Positions 1 to 9,429 of a DNA stretch of 64,000 bases are shown one piece after another. This stretch comes from G963665495 sp963667575 (lineage in GTDB: Bacteria; Desulfobacterota; Desulfovibrionia; Desulfovibrionales; Desulfovibrionaceae), in contig CAXXHY010000008.1 of assembly GCA_963667575.2 (NCBI GenBank), forward strand, positions 186,001 through 250,000. The letters are read 5' to 3'. Every line of letters begins with the position of its first letter. Within the stretch, counting starts at the first letter, position 1. A program made the position numbers and the translations under genes. Under the pieces are notes generated by a model. The model made no database searches. It had not been told where the DNA came from and saw only the letters and a list, made by a program, of their open reading frames with translations.

Positions 1-1316
1 GCGGCGCGTAGGGCAGGTCCGCGGTGGCGATGTCCGTCACCGTGTTGCCGTTCATCACTGCCATGGCCGCCTCGGCCACCTGGCGGTTCACTTCGCCGGG
101 GCCCACGCATTGGAACCCGAGGATCCGGCCGGTCTTGGCGTCGGCCACCATTTTGGAAACCAGCAGCTTGGCGCCCATGAATCCGGGCTTGTCCATGCTG
201 GCGTTGGTGGCGGTGACCACATCGTAGCCTTCCTCACGAGCGCGGCGTTCGGACAGGCCCGTGGAACCGGCGCTCAGGTCGAACACTTTGCAGATGCCGC
301 TGTTGATGGTGCCGGGAAAGACCGAGGAATCGCCCAGGACGATGTTGTTGGCCGCGACACGGGCTTCCAGGTTGGCCAGGTCGCCGTAGGGGGCCAGGGT
401 CTTTTTGCCGGTGATGCGGTTGGTCAGTTCCACGCAGTCTCCGGCAGCGTAGATGTCCGGATCGGACGTACGCATGTGCTCGTCCACCACGATGCCGCCC
501 AGGGCGCCGATTTCCACTCCGGCTTCCTTGGCCAGCTTGACATTGGGAGCGACGCCGATGGCCACCACGGCCAGTTCGCAAGGCACGACCGTGCCGTCCT
601 TGAGCTTGACGCCGGTGAGCTGTCCGTCCTTGCCCACGAACTCGGATACGCCGTTGTCCGTATGCACGGTGGCGCCCATGGCATGGACATGTTTTTCCAC
701 CAGCTTGGCCAGTTCCCAGTCCAGGAACAGCAGCAGCTGCGAGAGCATTTCCACCACGTCCACCTTCATACCGGAATCGGTCAGGGCTTCGCAGACTTCG
801 ATGCCGATGAGGCCGCCGCCCACGATGACCACGTTCTTGACTTTGCCGGCATCACGCAGGGCGCGCAGTTCGTCGGCGTCGCTCATCTGGGAGAGCGAAC
901 GTACGCCTTTGAGTTCGATGCCTGGAATGGGAGGCCGGCGCGGGGTGGCGCCGGTGCAGATTACCAGCTTGTCATAGCTCACGCTGGAGGTTTCGCCGCT
1001 GACCTGATGCTTGCAGGTAAGGGTTTTGGTCCTTGCGGTCAATGGCTGTGACTTCCGTGTTGACCCGTGCGGTTACGCCTTTGGCTGCGGCAAAAAAAGC
1101 TTCGTCGCGTACCACGCCGGCGGGGGTGGAAAGCAGCATGTCCCGTTCGTCAAAGGTGCCGCCGATATAATAGGGATAGCCGCAGGAGGCCATGGACAGT
1201 TCGGGGGCTTTCTGCAACAGGGTGACATCCGCGCTTTCATCGAGTCGTTTGGCGCGTGCGGCCGCCTTGGGGCCTGCGGCAGAACCGCCGATAACGACAA
1301 TTTTCTTGGTGCTCAT
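1..1316 (-). CDS. FAD-dependent pyridine nucleotide-disulfide oxidoreductase, CoA-disulfide reductase/NADH oxidase type (partial, frameshifted)
   Basis: The N-terminus carries an FAD-binding Rossmann motif (VVIGGSAAG, residues 8-16). A single cysteine (C45 in ASCGYPYYIGG) follows, as in CoA-disulfide reductases and NADH oxidases, which use one redox Cys rather than a CxxC pair. A second nucleotide-binding motif (VVIVGGGLIGIE) and the dimerisation-side sequence toward the window start are readable on the same strand. AAGGAG precedes the ATG at 1316. The gene runs off the left edge, so about 438 residues are visible. The reading frame breaks at 1028-1029: dropping one base of that GG pair restores continuous homology. 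The likely role is NAD(P)H-dependent reduction of CoA or other low-molecular-weight disulfides, polysulfide or O2; the substrate cannot be decided here. A C-terminal rhodanese domain, common in relatives, could lie outside the window. Confidence 0.85.
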
Positions 1317-1572
1317 ACTTTCTCCTTTACATAATTCGAACATCGTAGGGGGAGCGCCTGCTGAAAGGAGCGGCAGGGCGCATCTGTGAAAAAAAACATA
1401 CACGCGATACAGGTCAAATGGAAGGAACCCCATGCGCGGAATGCAAAACAGCATTGAGACGGCAGGGGACTCCCGTGTACGCAAACGACATGCGAATCGG
1501 GGCTCGGATCTTGAGAACTGCCCAGGATTCGTCTTCAGGTTGAGGCAAGGTAGCGCGAATGATCCTAAAGCG

Positions 1573-1590
1573 TGTTGATGTGGATCAACA
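1573..1590. promoter_or_regulatory. FNR/CRP-family operator (TTGAT-N4-ATCAA)
   Basis: TGTTGAT-GTGG-ATCAACA is a perfect 7-bp inverted repeat with a 4-nt spacer. Its core matches the FNR consensus TTGAT-N4-ATCAA exactly. It lies about 255 nt upstream of the flavoenzyme start at 1316. The site is visible in the sequence; regulation of the flavoenzyme by an FNR/HcpR-type protein is inferred. Confidence 0.5.
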
Positions 1591-1637
1591 TTTGGGGAGA
1601 AAAAGTAATTTTATGAAAAAAGAAGCGGGATTTGAAA

Positions 1638-1672
1638 CGCCGAAAACGGCGATCGAAAAAAGCATCGCCGTT
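1638..1672 (-). terminator. Stem-loop downstream of the catabolic operon
   Basis: A perfect 9-bp inverted repeat (AACGGCGAT / ATCGCCGTT, 1645-1653 and 1664-1672) has a 10-nt loop. An alternative hairpin overlaps it (CGCCG-AAAA-CGGCG, 1638-1651). It follows the stop of the minus-strand aldolase-like gene. No U-tract follows directly, although a T-rich stretch occurs about 20 nt further on, so terminator function is only likely. Confidence 0.4.
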
Positions 1673-1751
1673 TGGCAAAAAGATACCGCTAGCGTGGGAG
1701 GGCCCGCTCAGAGGAACGGTGCGCAACGGTACTTTTTACGGAAGGGAGGTA

Positions 1752-2751
1752 TCAGGAGCGCAGCGCAGCAGCGGTTTCCTTCATCAGTTCGACAGGAGGG
1801 GCCTTCCTGTCTTTTTCGGATACCGCCAGGATGAGCTGATACGGATGCACATCGTACTCGCTGGCAATTTCCTTGAGTTTGGTCACATAACTCGAATGGC
1901 AACCGGCATATCCGAGGACCAGATCGAGCGAGGAGATGGGCATGGAGTAGCCGTATTGCTCTTTCATGGCCGGGGCGAGTTCGCTGTCCAGAAATTCGAG
2001 CAGTCCGAGCAGATTGACGCCGGTGTCCACCCCCATGCGCTGGAACAGGGCCACTGCGGTTTCCGTGGCCAGGTTGCCCGCGCTGCGGGCCATGCCCATC
2101 AGTCCGCAATCCAGGAAGGCCGCGCCCGCATGATAGGCGGCAATGGCATTGGCGGCGGAAAGCTCGAGGTTGTTGTGCCCGTGAAAGCCCACCGGAATGG
2201 ACACGGCGTCCACCATGACGCGGACATATTCCGTGACCTGATCGGGAGACATGGTTCCGGCCGAATCCATGATGGTGATTTCATCCACGCCGGCTTTTTC
2301 CAGCATGGCGGACTCGGCGGCCAGATCTTCGGCGGAAAGCACGTAGGCTTTCATCAGCGAATAGCGGACCTGGAGGTTGCTTTCCTTGACCATTTTCACG
2401 GCAGGCACGGCTTTTTCTCCGTCTCCGGCATTGGCGCCCACGCGTAAAAATGACAGTCCCCTTTTTGCCGCCATTTCTATGGACTCCTTACGCGCATTGG
2501 CCCAGCCCATGAACATGCCGATGGTGGCCTTGTCCATGAAGGGGGCAGCCAGGTGCGAGGTATTGCTCGTCGGTGAGCGGCGCAATGGAACTGGCGTGCT
2601 CATAGGCTCCGAGGCCGAGAGCGTTGCCGTATTCGATTTCCAGGATGTTGTTGGAAATCATGCCGCGCAACATCATGTTCGTGAGTTCCGCAGAGAATCC
2701 TTTGCCAACCACGTTGGCGCCGTCTCTGAGTGTGCAGTCGAATAATCTCAT
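1752..2751 (-). CDS. DRE-TIM metallolyase / 4-hydroxy-2-oxovalerate aldolase-like protein (frameshifted)
   Basis: The N-terminus DCTLRDG and the later DSAG and GFHGHNNL motifs mark the HMG-CoA-lyase-like TIM-barrel family, whose Asp and HxH ligands bind a divalent metal. The C-terminal LGYAGCHSSY resembles the DmpG/MhpE branch. The usual DmpG His after LRDG is missing (LRDGANVVGKGF here), so the exact reaction is uncertain. The start at 2751 is preceded by GGAGAA. The frame breaks near 2552-2553; removing one base of a GG pair joins an N-terminal part of about 65 residues to the rest (total about 333). It is the last gene of an apparent operon with tctA, tctB, tctC and a D-2-hydroxyacid dehydrogenase, which suggests cleavage of a 2-oxo or hydroxy acid made from the imported substrate. 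Confidence 0.8.
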
Positions 2752-2825
2752 TAGTTCTTCTCCACGTTGAGTTGATATGCGGCAGGCGAATGGTCCGCCC
2801 GGCCGCTGGAGGACCTTTGAGGCCC

Positions 2826-4354
2826 TCAGTTTGCCTGTAGTTGTTCCAGTTGTTCTCTCCCCCCCTTGTTTTTCCTGTGGCGCATGTACAGAGGGCCTGC
2901 GATGGACAGCAGGATCAGGATCATCAGCGCCATGCTGAAGGGGCGGGAAAAGAAATATCCGGCCAGGTCGCCGCGCGAGAGGATGATGGATCGTCTGAAG
3001 TTGGCTTCCACCATGTTGCCCAGAATGATGCCGAGCACCAGGGAGCTGCGCCAAATCCGGTTTTGCGCATGAAATAGCCGACCAGTCCGAAGAAAATCAT
3101 CACATAGACGTCGAACATGCTGTTGTTGATGGCATAGGCGCCCACTGCGGACAGCCCCACGATTAGCGGACAGAGGATGGTCATGGGCACGGTGGAGACC
3201 TTTACGATCTGTCTGGCCACCAGCAGGCCGGTGACGCCCATGAGGATATTGGCCATCAGGAATCCCAGCATGATGGGATAGGTGGTTCCGGCGTAGATGG
3301 TGAAGAGTTCGTGTCCGGGCTGCAGGCCGTGGATCATCAGTCCGCCGAGCAGCAGTGCCGCAACCGCGCTTCCCGGAATGCCCAGGGTCAGCAGGGGGAT
3401 CAACGCGCCGCCGGTAACGGCGTTGTTGGCTGCCTCGGCCGCTGCGATGCCTTCTATGGAACCCTTTCCGAACATTTCCTTGTGTTTGGACGAGCGCTTG
3501 GCCTCGTTGTATCCCACCCATGCGCCGATATCGCCGCCTGCTCCGGGCAGCAGACCGACCAGCACGCCGATGATCGAGGACTTGAGGATGGTGGGCGTTA
3601 TGGTCCGGAACTCCTTCCAGGTGGGCAGAATCTTGCCCGAAAGTTCCAGCACCGATTTATTGAGGATACGCGTGTTCCCGGCAAAGATGTTTTCCGTACC
3701 GATCAGCACCTGTGAGATGGAGAACATGCCGATCATGGCAGGCACCAGGGAGACACCGCTTTCCAGGTTGATGATTCCGAAGGTGTAGCGGGGGATGCCC
3801 ATCATGGGGTCCAGGCCCACAATGCCCACCATCAGGCCGAACATGCCCGAGATCAGACCTTTGGCCAGCGAGTCTCCCGCCAGGCTGCCGATGATGGTCA
3901 GGCCGAACAGGGCCATAAGAAAATATTCGGGAGCGCTGAATTTGAGAGACAACTGGGCCAGGGGCGGGGAGATGAACATCAGGGCTATGGCGCTGATGGT
4001 GCCGCCGATCATGGAGGCGATGGTCACGATGCCGATGGCTTTGACGCCTTCGCCGCGTTTGGTCATTTCGTAGCCGTCCATGGCCGTGGCGGCGGAAGCG
4101 GGTGTTCCCGGCGTATGGATGAGTACAGCGGTAATGGATCCGCCGTAAATGGCCGAGGTGTACACGGCGGTGAGCATGACCAGCCCGGCCACGGGACTGA
4201 TGCCGAAGGTGATGGGAATGAGCAGTGCGACGCCCATGGAGGCGCTCAGGCCCGGCAGCGCGCCGATGACAATGCCGCCCACTGTGCCCACTACCAGATA
4301 GATCATGACTTCAAGATTGAATGTATTCTGCAGAATGAGTTGGAAATCCATCAA
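2826..4354 (-). CDS. tctA: Tripartite tricarboxylate transporter, large permease subunit TctA (frameshifted)
   Basis: This hydrophobic protein of about 509 residues has many membrane segments and the TctA hallmarks: a Gly/Pro-rich GALPGLSASMGVALLIP stretch near residues 32-48, GLLPGAGGDIGAWVGY mid-protein, and LGIPGSAVAALLLGG. It would form the transport pore of a TTT system, working with TctB (small permease) and the periplasmic TctC. AAGGAG lies upstream of the ATG and tctB ends 19 nt before. The frame is lost at 3041-3043: a GGG run needs one more G to continue from the middle of the protein into the conserved C-terminal membrane segments. A sequence error is more likely than decay because both sides remain intact. 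Confidence 0.9.
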
Positions 4355-4373
4355 AAAACTCCTTTCAATCCTT

Positions 4374-4820
4374 CTAGTTCAGCAATGGGACGTTGAGTTG
4401 CCAGATAAAAAGTGCATAAATAAAGATGTGATACACTATGATAACGGAAACGATGAGTTTCCATTTACGCACTTTATAAAAAAGAACCATGGTCAGGATA
4501 AGCAGTGGCGTTGCAATGAAGTAGCCGAGGAAATCGAATAAAATAGTGTAGAGCACTATTATTGCAAAAACAATAAGCGGCTGTTTTATCACGGAAAAAT
4601 GAATCTGTTTTTTTACTTCTTCCTCATCATCCTGAAGCATCTTTGATTTTTTAATGCCGCCTGCGAAAATGAATATGTTCAAGATCAACATGCCTGCAGC
4701 GAGTATTCTGGGGAATATTGCGGAATCTCCAGGAAAATTTGACGACAGGCATAGCATTCCGGCAACAAAGATAAAAATAAAGATACTTATGTATACGTCC
4801 TGATGCAGTTTGGCCTTCAC
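4374..4820 (-). CDS. tctB: Tripartite tricarboxylate transporter, small permease subunit TctB
   Basis: This 148-residue protein has about four hydrophobic segments, matching the TctB size and topology. The start is GTG at 4820 with AAAGGAG about 8 nt upstream; no in-frame ATG gives a complete first membrane helix. It lies between tctC and tctA, as is usual for these operons. The gene is AT-richer than most of the window, with many ATT/ATA/AAA codons, which hints that this island has a different origin. TctB has little sequence conservation, so the call rests on topology and position. Confidence 0.8.
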   Translation of the reverse strand: MKAKLHQDVYISIFIFIFVAGMLCLSSNFPGDSAIFPRILAAGMLILNIFIFAGGIKKSKMLQDDEEEVKKQIHFSVIKQPLIVFAIIVLYTILFDFLGYFIATPLLILTMVLFYKVRKWKLIVSVIIVYHIFIYALFIWQLNVPLLN

Positions 4821-4893
4821 CGGTTTGCTCTCCTTTTACTGAGCTGAAACGATGTATTCAAAGGAACGTTGAAAAAAGGACTGTCTGAAATCA

Positions 4894-4922
4894 GCCGGTA
4901 CCTGCCCGCAGGAGGTACCGGC
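4894..4922 (-). terminator. Hairpin between tctC and tctB
   Basis: GCCGGTACCT / AGGTACCGGC is a perfect 10-bp inverted repeat with a 9-nt loop, 16 nt after the tctC stop. A T-run follows only about 15 nt beyond the stem on the minus strand. It may be a partial terminator or mRNA-stabilising hairpin that leaves more tctC than tctBA message; that role is inferred. Confidence 0.5.
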
Positions 4923-4937
4923 CAGAAACGGTTGACG

Positions 4938-5924
4938 TTATTTCTTGATCCCGAATGCTTCGAGATTTTCCCGTACGGATTCATCAAAGAACTTCACGTA
5001 GTCCTGGTCCTTGATGACCACGCTTTCCATGCCGATGGCATCGAGTTTGTCTTTGCAGGAAGGGTCTTCGATGGCTTTTTCAAGCGCGCTGATCAGTTTT
5101 GCGCGGATGGCCGGGTTCACGCCCTTGGGCAAGGCATAGCCACGGGCGGAGTAGTTGATGATGTCCACGCCCAGTTCTTTTGCCGTGGGGATGTCAGGGG
5201 CGATTTTGGAGCGATCAGGCGAAAAAATGGCGATGATTTTGTAGCTTTTGTTCTTGTAGCCGTTGAACGCGTCGCTGAGGTTGGTGAAAAGCACGTCAAC
5301 GTTTTTGCTGATGAACATGGTTTCGCAATCCTTGGCGCCGTTGAGCTGTACGATGTCCACTTTGCAGCTATATTTCTGGTTGACCTTCTGCACCAGCGAT
5401 GCGTCGTCGCTGAGAATACCCACGCCGGAAGTGGCGGTAAGAACAGGGTTTTTCTTGGCGTATTCGAGAAAGGATTTGAGGTCGCTGAAACGTGTCTCGT
5501 CATTTCTGATGGCTATGACATTGGGGTCCAGAACATGGTTGACGAGCAGATCCAGATCCTCGACTCCCTGTGTCCTGGGGTTGGCCTTGTCGTACTTGCC
5601 CATGTTGATTGTGGGCGAGTTGACCAGTCCGAAGGTATACCCGTCGGGTTTGGTCCGGATCAGTTCGCTCCACATCACCCAGCCGGTTCCGCCCGGTTTG
5701 TTGAGAATGGTCACGGGCTGGCCGAGGATTTTGCTCAAAGGCTGGGCCAGGAGACGGCACATCATGTCCGAACTGCCTCCGGCCGAGAATCCGACGAGCA
5801 GAGTGACGGGTTTGGAGGGATAGTCGGCGGCGTCGTCGGCTGCCCGAGCCATACGCAGGCCATCACTGAGAGAGAATGCGGTCGTCAAAGCGCAAACAAA
5901 CAACAAGGTAATTAAACGTTTCAT
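4938..5924 (-). CDS. tctC: Tripartite tricarboxylate transporter, periplasmic substrate-binding protein TctC
   Basis: This 328-residue protein has an N-terminal signal peptide (MKRLITLLFVCALTTAFS, likely cleavage after MARA). The family motifs follow: YPSKPVTLLVGFSAGGSSD near residues 35-53 and a GTGWVMWSEL-like stretch further in. TctC/Bug proteins capture carboxylates, amino acids or sulfonate-related acids in the periplasm and deliver them to TctAB. The gene lies downstream of the D-2-hydroxyacid dehydrogenase gene (45-nt gap) and upstream of tctB (117-nt gap with a hairpin). The ligand cannot be read from sequence; TctC homologues with close dehydrogenase partners include sulfolactate importers, which is one possible parallel. 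Confidence 0.92.
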   Translation of the reverse strand: MKRLITLLFVCALTTAFSLSDGLRMARAADDAADYPSKPVTLLVGFSAGGSSDMMCRLLAQPLSKILGQPVTILNKPGGTGWVMWSELIRTKPDGYTFGLVNSPTINMGKYDKANPRTQGVEDLDLLVNHVLDPNVIAIRNDETRFSDLKSFLEYAKKNPVLTATSGVGILSDDASLVQKVNQKYSCKVDIVQLNGAKDCETMFISKNVDVLFTNLSDAFNGYKNKSYKIIAIFSPDRSKIAPDIPTAKELGVDIINYSARGYALPKGVNPAIRAKLISALEKAIEDPSCKDKLDAIGMESVVIKDQDYVKFFDESVRENLEAFGIKK

Positions 5925-5969
5925 CTTCTACTCCACACTTCCTGTTGATTGGTTAGAGGAGACTTGCCA

Positions 5970-6893
5970 TTAAACCACGCGGTATAGAGGATCTTTCCCA
6001 TGCAGCACCGCCAGCACATCTTCGACAACGGTCATTCCCATGCGGTACATGGCTTCTTCTGTCGAGGCGCCGATGTGCGGGGTTGCAATGAAATTTTTCA
6101 ATTGAGTCAGAGGGTTTTCTGCATTCGGAGGCTCGGAAAGAAACACGTCGCAGGCCGCCGCCCGGATCTTTCCGTTTTTCAGGGCCTGGTACAGGGCTTT
6201 TTCGTCCACGATGCCTCCCCTTGCGGTGTTGACGAGGATGCAGTTGCCTTTGCAGGCATCAAGCTCTTTTTCGCCGATCATTCCGCGTGTTTCGTCGGTC
6301 AAAGGCAGGCTGATGCTCACGAAATCCGAACGGCTCAGAAGGTCATCGAGTTCGTCGCATTTTTCCATGTTCCGCGTTGCGCACTGTTCCTTATCCAGAT
6401 AGACGTCATAACAGAGCACCTTCATGTCGAACCCTTTTTGCAAAATGCCGGCCGCGGTACGGGCAATGTTGCCGGCTCCGATGAGTCCGAGTGTCTTGCC
6501 GCTCAATTCCACGCCGATCAAATCCCTGGGCGCTATTGTGGCGAGTGCGCTATTGCGGATCTGTGAGTAAGCATCACAGATATTTCTGGATGCATTTGAC
6601 ATAAGAGAAACAATGAGTTCCGCAACAGACTGAATATTCGCAGTGGGTGTGTAGACTACTTTTATCCCCAATTCTTTTGCTGCATCGATATCTATGGAAT
6701 CGTATCCTATTCCATGCTTTCCTATAACTTTTAAATTTTTAGCTTTCTCCATCATTTCTCTGGTGACTTTGAGAGTACGCAGAATGATCGCATCAATTTC
6801 TTCAATACTATTAAAGTCAGAAACTATTTCTGCTTCTTCAGAAATTTTTTTGATTGCCTCGTCATGAATAATTTCGCTTAAGTATACCTTCAC
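5970..6893 (-). CDS. D-2-hydroxyacid dehydrogenase (phosphoglycerate dehydrogenase-like)
   Basis: This 307-residue protein has the full D-isomer-specific dehydrogenase layout: an NAD-binding GLIGAGNIA motif (about 147-155) with an acidic residue after the second strand (YDVY), catalytic Arg in NTARGG, Glu in the SEPP segment, and His in TPHIGAS near the C-terminus. It should oxidise or reduce a 2-hydroxy acid with NAD(P). It is the first gene of the minus-strand operon leading to tctC, tctB, tctA and the aldolase-like gene, directly behind the predicted sigma-54 promoter. This suggests that it handles the imported acid. (S)-sulfolactate and other 2-hydroxyacid dehydrogenases are possible relatives; serine biosynthesis is less likely in this context. 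Confidence 0.85.
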   Translation of the reverse strand: MKVYLSEIIHDEAIKKISEEAEIVSDFNSIEEIDAIILRTLKVTREMMEKAKNLKVIGKHGIGYDSIDIDAAKELGIKVVYTPTANIQSVAELIVSLMSNASRNICDAYSQIRNSALATIAPRDLIGVELSGKTLGLIGAGNIARTAAGILQKGFDMKVLCYDVYLDKEQCATRNMEKCDELDDLLSRSDFVSISLPLTDETRGMIGEKELDACKGNCILVNTARGGIVDEKALYQALKNGKIRAAACDVFLSEPPNAENPLTQLKNFIATPHIGASTEEAMYRMGMTVVEDVLAVLHGKDPLYRVV

Positions 6894-6982
6894 AACAACT
6901 GACTCCTGATTAATAACGGCACGATAAAAGAGATTTCAGATAATTTTCAGAATATTTTTCTGCTAATGCATATATTCAAGAC

Positions 6983-7000
6983 AAAGCATGAAGTGTGCCA
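6983..7000 (-). promoter_or_regulatory. Sigma-54 (-24/-12) promoter for the dehydrogenase-tctCBA-aldolase operon
   Basis: On the minus strand TGGCACACTTCATGCTTT has the invariant GG and GC spaced by 10 nt, and a perfect TGGCAC -24 element. Transcription would start near 6974, about 80 nt before the dehydrogenase ATG at 6893. The adjacent gene encodes a sigma-54 activator, which supports the call. Confidence 0.75.
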
Positions 7001-7341
7001 GCCACTTGAGAGGTACGCTGAATTCGTTTTTGAGGAATATCCTTAAGAATGATTTTAAAGCACTGATATGTTGAGTATTCAGATAAAAATGCACGAGCAG
7101 TATCCGGGAGCAGGTTCGGAATATGAAAACACTTTGGCAGGTCTGGAGCATTGCCCCCGCGGGATGTCCGTGGTTATGGCCGGAGGCTGCCTGGTGAGAG
7201 ATTTTTATTGCCCTGTATCGTGTCTGTTCACTGGAGCTCTTGGTGGAAAAATGACGGCAAAAATATCTGTTATCAGGATTTTTTCTTTCCGGGTGAAACT
7301 TTTGAAACGTTTTTCCTGGCCTCCTGAAAATACATTTTTTT

Positions 7342-7391
7342 TGCATTTCAAAATGATATGAAGCGTTTCATTTATTTCATTTTGAAATGCA
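7342..7391. promoter_or_regulatory. Nested palindrome, candidate upstream activating sequence
   Basis: A perfect 15-bp inverted repeat (TGCATTTCAAAATGA / TCATTTTGAAATGCA at 7342-7356 and 7377-7391) encloses a second palindrome, ATGAA-GCGT-TTCAT, at 7358-7371. All arms share TTTCA/TGAAA half-sites. It lies about 350 nt upstream of the sigma-54 promoter and just downstream of the activator gene. Binding by that activator is inferred. Confidence 0.55.
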
Positions 7392-7518
7392 TCAACCGCA
7401 ACAATCAACCTGCCGGGACAATTATGGGCAAGGAAGACGGACATGTCCGGCCGGAAGAAGACAGAACCAACGTACGGCAGGATGGAGGTATTCCGGTCTG
7501 CCGGTGTGGCCGTTGCTG

Positions 7519-9429
7519 TCATTGAACGTCGGAAAAGTCTTTCAATTTGCGCCACAGAGTGGCCGTGCTTATGCCCAGGCGTTGGGCCGCGATTTTTTTG
7601 TTGCCGCCGCTGGATTGCAGGGCCTGGCGTATGGCCTGGGATTCGAGCTTTTTCAGGCTGCAGCTTGGGGAGTCGTTGCCGACTATGGCCGGGCGCTGGG
7701 TAAACGGACGGCAACGTTGCAGCACGTCGGCCATGATGTCTTCGGATATGCGGCCTCCGCGGCTGATGACTATGGCCCGCTCGAGCACGTTGGACAGCTG
7801 GCGGATGTTGCCGGGCCAGTCCAGCGTATGCAGCAGATCCAGTGCTTCGTTGGAGATTTTGCCCTCCGTATGGTACAGATTGCGGCTTTTCTGGCTGATG
7901 ATGTTCCTGGCCAGCGCCTTGATGTCCGTCATGCGTTCGCGCAGGGGAGGGAGTTCGACGATGAGTACGCTCAGCCGGTAATAGAGGTCTTCCCGAAAGG
8001 TTCCCGCGTTGACGCAATGCCGAAGATCATTGTTGGTGGCGGCAATGACGCGAATGTCCACCGGCGTGATCTTGTCATCTCCGATACGGGAGACTTCCTT
8101 TTCCTGGAGTACGCGGAGCAGGCGCGGCTGGAGCGAAAGGGCCATTTCGCTGATTTCATCCAGAAAAACAGTGCCGGTGTGGGCCATTTCGAACAGCCCG
8201 ACCTTGCCGCTGCTTTTGGCGCCGGTGAACGCGCCTTTTACGTAGCCGAAGAGTTCGCTTTCCAGAAGATTTTCGGGCAGTGCGGCGCAATTGACCGCCA
8301 CGAAAGGGTTGGCGGCGCGCTTGCTGGCATTGTGGATGCTTTGGGCAAAGAGCTCCTTGCCTGTGCCGGTTTCGCCGTAGATCAGCACCGTACTGTCCAC
8401 CTCCGCATAGATTTTGGCGCTGTTTTTGGTTTTGGTGATGGTTTCGGATTCGCCGATGATGTCGGAAAAGCTTTTTTTGGCAACATGTCCGCTGGCCAGG
8501 ATGGCCTTGCGGATTTTGTGTTCCATGCTCTGAATCTGCTGAGATTCCTGAAGGGTTATGACCATGCCCGAGCATTCGCCGTTGACCATGATGGGAACGC
8601 TGTTGATGGAAAACAGGTTGTTGCCGATGCGCTGGGGTTCGCCGTACAGTTCTGTGCCGGAGTTCATTAACTGGTCGATCTGGAGGTTGGGAAAGAAATC
8701 GGCCACATTCCTGCCCATGATCAGATTTTTGTCCATCCCCAGGAGTTCCAGAGCATTGGGATTGACTTCATTGATGTTGCCGTTTTTGTCCGTACCGATG
8801 ATGCCTTCGCTGATGGAGTTCAGAATGGCCCGGATCTGTTCGAAACGCATCTCCCGTTCGATCTGCAGATTGCGAATGCGGATGCTTTCGTTGATGGCGT
8901 CATGGATGGCGCGTTTGTCCGCGTCCATGTACACGCCGTGAGCGCCCACGGTTTCCGCGGCGGTGACAACCAGCGACCCGCCCACAAACGCCCGTACGCC
9001 CTGGCTCACCAGGGCCTGGATGGTCGGCACGATTTCCCGCTTGTTCTCCACCTGTTGAATGATCAGATTTTCGGGGAACAGATACTGGATCTGGCGCGCA
9101 TTGTAGATCAGGGATTCAAATCCGATGATGGCGACCTTGGACGAAAGGGTCAGCGCGTATTTGACCGTATGGATCAGGTCGAAACTGCTGTAGCGGATTT
9201 CGATTATATAGGCGTGGACGTTCTGCTTGAGGCAATTGGCCGTGCCCCCCTGACTGACGATTACCTTGGTCCCGGACTCTACATAGGAATTTGCGAGTAT
9301 GACCGCATCGTCCATGTTGGCTTCGTGAATGGGAAAACGGTGCCCCATTTCCCGCAGTACGTCGAAAAGCGTGTATACAATCTGCTTGCTCGGGGCGATG
9401 AACAGAATGCCGTTATCCATGTCTTCCAT
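7519..9429 (-). CDS. Sigma-54-dependent transcriptional activator, PrpR-N / PAS / AAA+ / Fis-HTH
   Basis: In the 636-residue form, residues 1-180 match the PrpR N-terminal sensory fold (VIVSQGGTA at 57-64, VAIIGFE at 99-105). A PAS domain lies at about 195-300. The AAA+ core has Walker A GETGTGKE (352-359), the sigma-54 contact loop GAFTGA (399-404) and Walker B VFLDEI (421-426). The C-terminal helix-turn-helix is NKKIAAQRLGIS. The ATG at 9429 is chosen over one 14 codons upstream because AAAGGA sits about 8 nt before it and the PrpR-N fold begins right after. PrpR-N domains bind small metabolites, so this is probably a substrate-responsive activator of the adjacent dehydrogenase/TTT/aldolase operon. 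Confidence 0.92.
   Translation of the reverse strand: MEDMDNGILFIAPSKQIVYTLFDVLREMGHRFPIHEANMDDAVILANSYVESGTKVIVSQGGTANCLKQNVHAYIIEIRYSSFDLIHTVKYALTLSSKVAIIGFESLIYNARQIQYLFPENLIIQQVENKREIVPTIQALVSQGVRAFVGGSLVVTAAETVGAHGVYMDADKRAIHDAINESIRIRNLQIEREMRFEQIRAILNSISEGIIGTDKNGNINEVNPNALELLGMDKNLIMGRNVADFFPNLQIDQLMNSGTELYGEPQRIGNNLFSINSVPIMVNGECSGMVITLQESQQIQSMEHKIRKAILASGHVAKKSFSDIIGESETITKTKNSAKIYAEVDSTVLIYGETGTGKELFAQSIHNASKRAANPFVAVNCAALPENLLESELFGYVKGAFTGAKSSGKVGLFEMAHTGTVFLDEISEMALSLQPRLLRVLQEKEVSRIGDDKITPVDIRVIAATNNDLRHCVNAGTFREDLYYRLSVLIVELPPLRERMTDIKALARNIISQKSRNLYHTEGKISNEALDLLHTLDWPGNIRQLSNVLERAIVISRGGRISEDIMADVLQRCRPFTQRPAIVGNDSPSCSLKKLESQAIRQALQSSGGNKKIAAQRLGISTATLWRKLKDFSDVQ

Larger units (their letters stand above)
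1317..1751. other. Intergenic region between the aldolase-like gene and the flavoenzyme gene
   Basis: No convincing gene is seen. The region holds the FNR-type box at 1573-1590 and a hairpin at 1638-1672. The open frame at 1559-1834 has no ribosome binding site or recognisable product and runs antisense into the aldolase-like gene. Confidence 0.6.
6894..7518. other. Regulatory intergenic region of the catabolic island
   Basis: This 625-nt AT-rich stretch has no convincing gene. It contains the sigma-54 promoter at 6983-7000 and the nested palindrome at 7342-7391. Short open frames here lack ribosome binding sites and recognisable products. Confidence 0.7.
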
